Assembly (NCBI GenBank): GCA_023268715.1 | Contig: JALRLV010000003.1 | Location: forward strand, 321-64,320 | Source: Candidatus Thalassarchaeaceae archaeon | Lineage (GTDB): Archaea; Thermoplasmatota; Poseidoniia; Poseidoniales; Thalassarchaeaceae | DNA: 64,000 nt | Direction of reading: 5' to 3' | Shown here: positions 53,629-62,700 of the stretch, one piece after another | Position numbering within the stretch: the first letter of the stretch is position 1 | Layout: each line of letters starts with the position of its first letter | The notes under the pieces: generated by a model | The model's database searches: none | Told to the model about the DNA's origin: nothing | What the model saw: the letters and a program-made list of their open reading frames with translations, nothing else | Program-made: the position numbers and the translations under genes

Positions 53629-53648
53629 TGTAAAAACGATGCAAATAC

Positions 53649-53687
53649 CACTCGGACTTCACGAACGCTTTAACACCCCTCCGAGTG
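53649..53687. repeat. Inverted repeat before the 979-aa surface-protein gene
   Basis: CACTCGGA (53649-53656) and TCCGAGTG (53680-53687) are perfect 8-base inverted copies separated by 23 bases, ending 10 bases before the ATG at 53698. They could form a leader stem or an operator pair. A second copy was not seen elsewhere. Confidence 0.4.
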
Positions 53688-53697
53688 CCGAGAGACG

Positions 53698-56637
53698 ATG
53701 AGTAGGAGCAGTACGCCGTTTCGAGATGGCAAGTTCACCCAAATTGCGATATTCCTCGCGATATTGATGATAACTCCTCAAATGGCCACCTTTTTTACAC
53801 AACCAACCTACCTTCAAACGGACTCTAGGGCTGAAAATTCAGATGTGTTTGAAACAAAAATCTACACACTCTATTTTGCAGAAGCCAATTCGTCTTCTGG
53901 AGGTGATGGACACATATCAACAATGGTCCCAGAGTCGGGTGGTCAATCGACCTCAAGTGCATTAGATTCAACGATAGAGTTCACAACTGGAGATTTGTTG
54001 AGTCCCCTAGAAATAACTGGCCGACCAAAACATGGTTCATCCAGCGGCCAATTTTACATTCCGGTGCAATTTTTCCTCCGCGCTCAGGGGCCTAGCAACT
54101 CCCAAGTTACTTGGGATATTGTGATTAGGGCAAATGGCAATACCGTCGGCTCTGAGTCGTGGGAAACTGACGCCTGTAATCCAGGGATAACTAATTCCTG
54201 CAATTTTGATCACGAAATATTCGAAGTTACACTGGATGGTGGTGATGGTTTTGTTATTCAAGACGGCAATGAATTAACAGTTGAGGTATCTGCTGAAATG
54301 TCTGGGTGTGAAAGTTCGGGCGGTCCGTTTGGCAGTAGCTGTGAAGCAGAAGTAGCATGGAACGAGATTGATGGAGAAAGCAATCGATACTCCCAGATGG
54401 AAGTAGAAACTAACGCAATTGCTGAGAGTGAAGTCATACTCCAAAGAGATGGAGCCGAACTCGCCGATGGAGCAGAATTGGAATGGTATCCAAATGATGT
54501 ATTGGCCGATAGAACAATGCAATTTTCATTTGATGTGAAGAGCGCCTTTGGCAGAGAGGACATGGATTCTGTAAAATTACTGATGCGAGATCCAAATGGA
54601 AATTACCGCATAGACCATGAGATTTCATCAGATGATGATGGTATTAGAGATACTAGTCAGGGTATCTTCGGGACCTACACATGGACCTACCCGAGTGGAC
54701 TCCCTTCTGGAGAATATTCCGTCGAATTGGAAATTACTGACGTACAAGGTAACGCATTTCTCGTTGAGCATGACCCTGTTGAAATGAAACAATGGGGTGT
54801 AGCGATTAACCACCGGGAAGACCGAACTGTGGAATATGTTGCCCCCGATGAAACAACTCCCGTACCACTTCAATTAGTCCACAGAGGAGACTCCACGAAA
54901 TCAATGACTGTGGTACTTGAGTTGCTAACTAACTTAGGTAGTTCATGGCTTGTTGAGTTCGATTCCCCTGGAGGTTATACTCTGAATTCAGGTGGCGATA
55001 TTCTGAATCCAATACTTACTATAACGGCCCCTGATGATTTGACAAGAACACCTGATAAAATTGAGATTAGAGCAGTTGCTGAAGCCACTATAGAGGGTGT
55101 TCAAACCGTTGTCCATCAAGACCTACTTACCCTCGATTTAGAAAAGCTGGAAGTCTATCAGCCCCCAGATGTTTCGATATGGAATGAAGATCACGATACC
55201 CCAATTGCCAACTCAAGCCGCCCTGGAGATATCGACCCAACTATTCCAAGATATGTCGAGGACAACCAATTCAATACGTTCTTACTAGAGATTTTCAACA
55301 CAGGATTCGACACAGATAATTTTAGAGTAGATATCCTAAAGCGTTCGAAGTCGATTATCCAGATTTACGACAACGACACCGGTGAAAGAATCCTAGAGGA
55401 TGATGGCGATGGAACCTTCCACGTACCACCTTTGGAGAGACATTCTACTCAGATTCTTCGATTCAATGTAAAACCTTCAGCAGACCGAGAAGATCCAGAC
55501 ATCGGAATGATTGAATTAGAGGTGATTAGCAGTGGAAATGCCTCTCTCAGGACTACGGTTGAGTTTACAATTCAGAGAACATTCGGTATTCGAGCGGAAG
55601 TTTCGCAGGATTGTGACGGCACTCCACTAGGCCACATCCAAGTCTCCCTTTGTTCAACACTCAACGATCCCGAAGTGAATCTGCGTGCTCGGATAACCAA
55701 CAGTATGACGAGCGGAGAATCCGCAACTCAATGGCAGATTATCAATCCAGCTAGCCTGCAGGAGAATACCGACAGATTAGCGGCCTATGGACAATGGGAA
55801 TACCGAATTTTGGATCAAAATGGGTCGGCTGTACCCAAAGTATCTCTCGGTCCTGGTGACTTCACAGAGGTGTTTGTAGTAGTCACCCTTACTGACCAAG
55901 TCATTGTTGGTAACCACACAGTTTACCTAAGAATCAGAGAGGACACAACTGATTCAAATCCAAGATATTTTGATCTGCCAATGGTATTCGAAGTTGATGC
56001 CGATGAACCAGACCTCACAATTGTACAAGTTACCTCAAACCGTAAACTAGCACCTGGCGGTCTTTATGACTTCCAATTTGAGGTTCGAAACAAAGGTAAC
56101 AGCCCACTAATTGTTCTGCTTGACGCCGAAGTAGAAGGTGCTGCCGGATGGAATGTAGACATAGGCGGCCCTACTGGGTCAAGGTTGATTGAATTGGACG
56201 CCTTTGAAGAGGTGACTTTCATTTTGGAAGTCTCGGTTCCGTCCTCAGCAAATAACGGCGATACAGCGAAGATTACTATAACAGCAGAACCTCACGACAC
56301 CGAGCAGAGTTGGCCTGATGAATTCACAGCCGAAAAGAACCTCAACATGGTGGTCGGAATTGATGGTATTTTTGATCGTCTGACAAATGAGGTTACTAAT
56401 CCTCGTGCGTCGACATTAATCGTAATGGTAGTCGCGATTTTGCTTATTTTTGCCGGAGTTCAAAGTCGAATGAACCGCAGAAAATGGGCAGCTCATTTGG
56501 CGCTACTTGAGGCTATGAAAGAGACTGAAAATGACAATTCCGATGCCGACTCTGAAGGAGATTTAGAAACTCCAATTCTTGAGGAAGAAGAAGAGGAAGA
56601 GATGGTTTATGACGACGATGATATAGAACTCGTATGA
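53698..56637 (+). CDS. Large secreted, membrane-anchored surface protein with acidic tail
   Basis: 979 aa. A signal-like helix lies at about 14-32. The external part is made of beta-rich domains of NEW3/CARDB or Ig-like type (for example LTIVQVTSNRKLAPGG, VRNKGNSPLIVLLDAEV near residue 800). A single C-terminal helix (about 902-922, STLIVMVVAILLIFAGV) is followed by a cytoplasmic tail with EEEEEEE and DDDD runs. Topology implies an exposed adhesin or scaffold. No enzyme motif was seen. It is followed at 56719 by another giant surface protein, probably functionally linked. Confidence 0.83.
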   Translation: MSRSSTPFRDGKFTQIAIFLAILMITPQMATFFTQPTYLQTDSRAENSDVFETKIYTLYFAEANSSSGGDGHISTMVPESGGQSTSSALDSTIEFTTGDLLSPLEITGRPKHGSSSGQFYIPVQFFLRAQGPSNSQVTWDIVIRANGNTVGSESWETDACNPGITNSCNFDHEIFEVTLDGGDGFVIQDGNELTVEVSAEMSGCESSGGPFGSSCEAEVAWNEIDGESNRYSQMEVETNAIAESEVILQRDGAELADGAELEWYPNDVLADRTMQFSFDVKSAFGREDMDSVKLLMRDPNGNYRIDHEISSDDDGIRDTSQGIFGTYTWTYPSGLPSGEYSVELEITDVQGNAFLVEHDPVEMKQWGVAINHREDRTVEYVAPDETTPVPLQLVHRGDSTKSMTVVLELLTNLGSSWLVEFDSPGGYTLNSGGDILNPILTITAPDDLTRTPDKIEIRAVAEATIEGVQTVVHQDLLTLDLEKLEVYQPPDVSIWNEDHDTPIANSSRPGDIDPTIPRYVEDNQFNTFLLEIFNTGFDTDNFRVDILKRSKSIIQIYDNDTGERILEDDGDGTFHVPPLERHSTQILRFNVKPSADREDPDIGMIELEVISSGNASLRTTVEFTIQRTFGIRAEVSQDCDGTPLGHIQVSLCSTLNDPEVNLRARITNSMTSGESATQWQIINPASLQENTDRLAAYGQWEYRILDQNGSAVPKVSLGPGDFTEVFVVVTLTDQVIVGNHTVYLRIREDTTDSNPRYFDLPMVFEVDADEPDLTIVQVTSNRKLAPGGLYDFQFEVRNKGNSPLIVLLDAEVEGAAGWNVDIGGPTGSRLIELDAFEEVTFILEVSVPSSANNGDTAKITITAEPHDTEQSWPDEFTAEKNLNMVVGIDGIFDRLTNEVTNPRASTLIVMVVAILLIFAGVQSRMNRRKWAAHLALLEAMKETENDNSDADSEGDLETPILEEEEEEEMVYDDDDIELV

Positions 56638-56718
56638 GTTGACCCATGAGCATCGTCCGAACTACGCTCCATTCCGCTTAAGACCCGTATGAACCGCCGT
56701 AGGCGGTAGAGAGGGTAC
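56638..56718. other. Spacer between the two giant surface-protein genes
   Basis: 81 bases. The only structure is a 6-bp hairpin ACCGCC-GTA-GGCGGT at 56693-56707, just before the ribosome site. No T tract, so a leader stem is more likely than a terminator. Confidence 0.4.
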
Positions 56719-59700
56719 ATGATGTTCGGCAACTCGAGTCAGAATAATCTCGTAATCGCTCGTAGAAAGGAACGTTCGGCGATTCTATTCACACTTCTAA
56801 TGTTGCTAACATCTTACTCGGCAATAGAATTTGCAACCTGGGAGGCTATGGGGTCAACAGACGCTGATGGAGACGGCCTCCCCTATGGATTGGAGTACTA
56901 CATCAACACCCAACCGCAAGATTGGGATTCCGATGGTGATGGTTTACCAGATGGCTGGGAATGGCAGTATGGACTCGACCCACTTTCAGCCTCCGGAATC
57001 AATGGCTCAACCGGAGACCCCGATGGAGACTCACTAACTAATCTGAATGAATACCAATATGGAATACCTTCTAACTGGGATTCGGCAACTACACCCAATA
57101 AGCTCGATAATGGAGTTTGGTGGAATGGCACAGTTCCAGTAAGCAATTGGGATGAAGAGAGCGCTATGCAGTTGATTCAAGGATTGAACTCTGATGGTGC
57201 CGATGAAGATCCAATGGGGAATATTTGCTTCAACACATTCGACGATGACCATGATGGAATGGTCGACAGTTGGGATGGCGACAATGACGGCGATGCCGAT
57301 TGTTCGAGCAATGATGATGATGGAGATAATCTAACCGATGAAGACCCTGATGGCTGGGATACAGATGGTGATGGAATGCCTGATGGTTGGGAGGTCGCCA
57401 ACAACCTAGATCCAACCTCTAATTCCGGTGACGATGGTACTTATGGCGACCCTGATGGTGATGGCTTAATCAATCTCTACGAATACGTCAATCCTGCTTG
57501 GGACACAAGGAATGGGACAACAAATCCTCCAACTCAATATTGGAAGCCCGGTCCTGATAATCGGACGAATACTGAATCTCCTTGTAATCCTGTACTAGGT
57601 CTTGGACCCGGGTCTCCTCCTTGCTCTTTGTTTACAGCTGAAGTAGATGGAATTACTTACACAGATCCCAACAATAATGATACCGACGGAGATGGACTAA
57701 ATGATTCATACGAAGCATTAGTCCTTCTCACAGATCCAACAGCAGTCGACACAGATGGGGACGGGATTTCAGATGGTGTTGAGGTCAACGGTTCATACGG
57801 AAATCCTCCACAAGCTTCTGACCCTAGGAACAATAATACCGATGGCGACCAATTTGATGATGGTGAAGAAGATACTAATTTCAATGGAGTAGTTGACGCT
57901 AACGAAACCGACCCCACTAGGATAGAGGATTCTGGAGATTTTGATGGCGATGGGATACAAAATTGGGAAGAAAATGCTACCTGCACACTATGGGATGTTG
58001 CCGACACAGATGGTGGTGGCATTGATGATGGTACGGAACTTTCCCCCGCCCATGGTACCAATCCCTGTACATCAACCTACGAAATATATCTTGATGTGAT
58101 TGCATGGCTTCCAGTTGGTTCTTCTGTGACGGTTAATAATACCAGCAAATTAGATCCAACACCGATTGATTGGCGTCAAGACGGGGCTCCTATGGCCTAT
58201 TTTGAGTCAGCCATAGGAAACAGAACGCCATTCCAATATTCTTCAATCGATGGCAATATCTTACGCTCAGTTTCAATCACTATGCCTTCAGACGCTCAGT
58301 ATGTTGTCGTGCTCAATGGCTCTTGGTGTTGGGATGCATCCCTAGGCTCAGCCAATGAACAGCATTGTGATGACGATTATCTAGATACAGACGGAGATGG
58401 TTTAGCAGATTGGGAAGAGTCATTGGGTTCTTGGGGCTTTGAATCAATACCTACGCTAACTGATTCAGACGGTGACGGAGTCAATGATTTCGATGAAATC
58501 ATCAATGCTACTGATCCGCTAGAGCCTTGTGATAATCTAAATGATTTTGATGGTGACGGATTGAATAATTATTTTGAAAATACCACAGGTTGCCCCCTTA
58601 TCTTTGGTATTGAAAATGGTAATATGTCGTTAGACAACTACACAACTCTATGGAATAACTCCGACACAGATAACGGTGGAGTAATTGACTATCAAGAATA
58701 TCTTGATGGCACTAACCCCCAAAATAATCCCGATGACGATTTAAATCCACAAGATACAGATGGAGACGGAATTCCTGACACCATCGAACGAGAAATGGGG
58801 ACAGACTGGCTAGATCCAGATACGGATGGAGGCGGTATCCCAGATGGAGACGAATGTCCTCCTGAATACTGGGAAAACGGGTGCTTAGACTCACCTTTCA
58901 ATCCTTGGGATCCAACAGATGACGTTTCTACGAACATGCTTTATTTCTTCGCAGAGAATACCACAATTGGAGTCGACTTCAATCAAACTCATTATTGGCG
59001 ATGGCATACCTACGACTATTACACGGGTGTTTCTTGGGGTGTTAACAAGACACTCGTAGGATATACCCAAATGTTCCCAACATGGTCGACAACTCAGGGG
59101 GTTGCACACCCAGACTTTTGGGATAATTCTGCCCTACACTCCTGGCAAATTTCATTCAGAAATAACGGAATACTAAGTCCCGGAGAGGAATTGATTGCAC
59201 CTTACAATGCAGTCAACTACACAAGTTGGAGTGATACATCGTCCGGCCTCAACTTCTCTAACTATACACGGGATGTATTGATTGATTCCTCCACTATTGA
59301 TGAATTGTTCGTCACCACCCCTCAAGTCATCTTTACTGATGCAATTCGGGACAACACTACAGCTTTCCAAAACAGTACTTATGCGACTGAGTATGATGGA
59401 TTCGATAATGTCTCGATTATTACTCAACAGGTTCTAAATGAGAGCGGTTGGGTATCCGCATGGGATCAGATTGAAGCTATCCAACAATTCCTCATCAATG
59501 GAAACAATACTACCGTATTCCTCAGAAATCATGCAGGTTCAAATTTGAACCGAACTCTTACCTCGGGGGTTTCTGAAGCCTCGGATGATATTGCAGTTTG
59601 GATTCTTGAGGAAGCTCAAGAGGGAGATTGTGATGAGTTTGCAACAGTTTTCGCCGCCATGTTGAGAAGTATTGGACTACCTACTAGAAAAGTTACAGGC

Positions 59701-62700
59701 TTTTCTGGCGGAACTTGGGTTGACAATGGATTCGAAGTTTATGGTAATGATTTCTCATGGTGGGTTGAAGTCCATCTTCAGACAAATGCAAATCAAGGTG
59801 AACTAGACCTTGGTTGGATTCCGTTCGAAGCGTGTCCTGATGCCTCAGTCGTAGAGGTAGTGGACGAGACATATTCACCTGATACATTGGAGAGAGATTA
59901 CTCTTCGGGTAACATTACTCTTAACGGCACACTGCAATTTGTCAGTAACTCTTCAAGTGTTGAGGGAATTACACTAGAACTTTACTTGACACCAGATAAC
60001 GAGACAGCGAATGTTCCCGGTAGCGCTGCATTGGCAACCCGACTGATTGGTACTGCCGTCACTGATTCCGAGGGTTTCTTTTCATTCAATGGTTCACCTT
60101 CCGAAATGATAATTCCAGGATATGGTTCCTTAGTTGTCTTAACCCAAACTAAAGGGTATGTTGGAGTTCAAGCTGTAACATTCCCATGGGTGATTAACAT
60201 AACAGATGATGTAAATTTGGAGATTACTAATCCAATACCAATAGACCAACCTATGCTGGGCGTTGGTGTAAATACAAGCGTTACCGGTTACATGGCACTT
60301 GCAAATTTACCTCAGACCGATCCGGCATTGCTAGATAGCCTCCAGGTATTACTTAATTTCACGACTATAGAAGACGGGGAAGTAAATCTAATCTCAGACT
60401 TGGGTGCTGGCGGATACTTCGAATTTAGGGTACCTATTTCTGAAAACGAACCTCTTGGATTGATCAATGCCAGTTTGGCATTCCTAGGGTGGCATCAGAG
60501 CGATTTGAATAATGCCAGTATTCCAGAATATCATTTAAGACCCAAAACTCTAGATTTCAACTTCAACATCACACCTTCTCCAGACCTATCCATATCCCTA
60601 GAAGGAAGTGACTCGAATTCCTCTATTCTTGATATCAATGAGTTGATTTTCATAAATGGTACTGCAGTTAGTAGAGGACCCTCTCCTGACCCATTGAATG
60701 GCACACTTATTTTCCAGATGCGCAGGGCGGGAACAAACGGCCCTTATACGGATCTCGCGACCTGGTCATTGAACTCCAGTAATTGGACAACGTCTCCTGG
60801 ACAATTTGCAATCCAATGGGACTTCAATGAGTCCTCGGTACCAATACCAGCTGGCCTTGTGGATGTGAAATTCATCTACACTGCAGATGACTTATTCGCC
60901 TCTGATGAGGAGTCATTTGTGTCTAGTTTTGGAATCAGGTCATATGTAGAGTTCGAATATACTCTAAATCCAACTGAGAGAGGTCTCGAAGCCTCGGTTG
61001 CTGTACAGTTGTCAGACCATACCGGGACTTCGGTCGCTGATTTCCCGGGGACGTATGCCGTCGATTTTAATGGCACCGAGGTGTTCAATATTACCGATCC
61101 CGATTCGGGTAATTTCAACGTGGTTTGGATCCCGAATGCGGACATGTTTGCAGGGGACTATGAATGGCGGCTAAACTATACCGGGTCTACTTGGCTCAGA
61201 TCAACTTCCGTTTCTGATACAATCAGGATACAAGGAAGGGCGAATGTTACTGTGACTTTGGGTTCAGAGTGGACTGATGGGGGCACCGTTACCTGGGTCT
61301 CAGGATTTGCCCAGGATACTTTCCATCTAACACCAATCACGGGTAACAACTCTTCTATTGTTGTCCAAATGGAGGTTCCCTCTGAACTCCCTCCAGGGCC
61401 AGATGGTAGCCCTGCGCCTCCGATAATAGTGCCGCTGACCAACAATGGTTGGATAAATGAAACCACAGGATTTTACAATTATTCATTCACCATGCCGGGT
61501 GATGTTCGATCCGGCGCCTATTTCCTTCGATTTGTGTTAGACTTCTCAACAACCGCGGAGGTTCAAGGACCGTTCTACACTGCAATTACCCAAACAAGAG
61601 TTCTGGCTGGTCTTCAAAGTGAGTTCGTAGTGGATGCTGAACCTCAATCAATCATCGTCATTGCTGGTACTACTCTTCTTCTAAATGCCACAATTACAGA
61701 TATTGCAGATGAGACTGTGCTGTCAGATGTAGATGTCGACCTCTACTTTGATTGGGGTGGCCCGAATCAGGTAATTATTGACTCAGCTACAACAGATGTC
61801 GATGGTGTTGCGAGATTTAATCCTACTATTCTAGAAGACACTACCCCAGGGTTCTACGATCTTAGAGTCCATGCCGCTGACGATCTAACAGACAATCTAA
61901 CAGACGCCAATCCAGGGCGCTGGATTGGTAATGATACATTTGCGAATTTAACAGTGCAGGTGGACAGCCAGGTCGAAATTACCTCAATACCTCTGGAAGT
62001 TACTGCAGGCCAATCATTTACACTTTCTGGACGAGTTTTGGATGGTTTTGATGGAAATAGAAGTGTCAGTGGACCAATGGCCGTAGAAGTCTTCTTCCTA
62101 AACGATTCAAGTGAAACTTTAGTGTCCAGTCATACAACAACAAACAATGGTTCCTTCTCAGTATCAGTTCCAACTGACCCATTCGGGGATGGAGTATCAA
62201 GTGGTACGAAGACTGTAGTCGTGAGCGTGATTGAAGGAAGTACACCATTCTACCTTACAGGTACGGGTAATGCCTCAATTCTCGTAAAGGGTGTCACTCG
62301 ATTCACAGACAGGACCCCAATAATCCAGACGGTTGTTGATCGGGGAACATCGATTACCTTCGGTGCTCGATTGACAGAATTTTCAGATAATGACCTTCCA
62401 GTTGGAGACACGCAGGTCGCGGCTAAGTTCCACGATACGTGGTTGACTGAAGGAGTTACTAATGGGCAAGGATTAGTAAATTTCACATTCGATGTGCCAC
62501 ATTCACACCCACTTGGATTAATTGGGGTTACACTATATTTCAATGGCTCATCAACTCTCCACTCAACAATCACTGTAATGAACCAAATTTTCGTCCGTTC
62601 ACCTACCAATCTAACAATTTCATCGGTAACCGATAATCCAGTTGCGGGCGAATCATTCAATGTTAGCGGAACCTTGCTTTCCAGCAATGGTACAGGAATA

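Noticed and set aside
56693-56707. Hairpin as a terminator of the 979-aa gene
   Set aside because: No T tract follows, and the stem sits next to the ribosome site of the next gene.
56831-57037. Short plus-strand frame in the giant protein gene
   Set aside because: Off-frame reading of TSP3 repeats; the real frame runs through from 56719.
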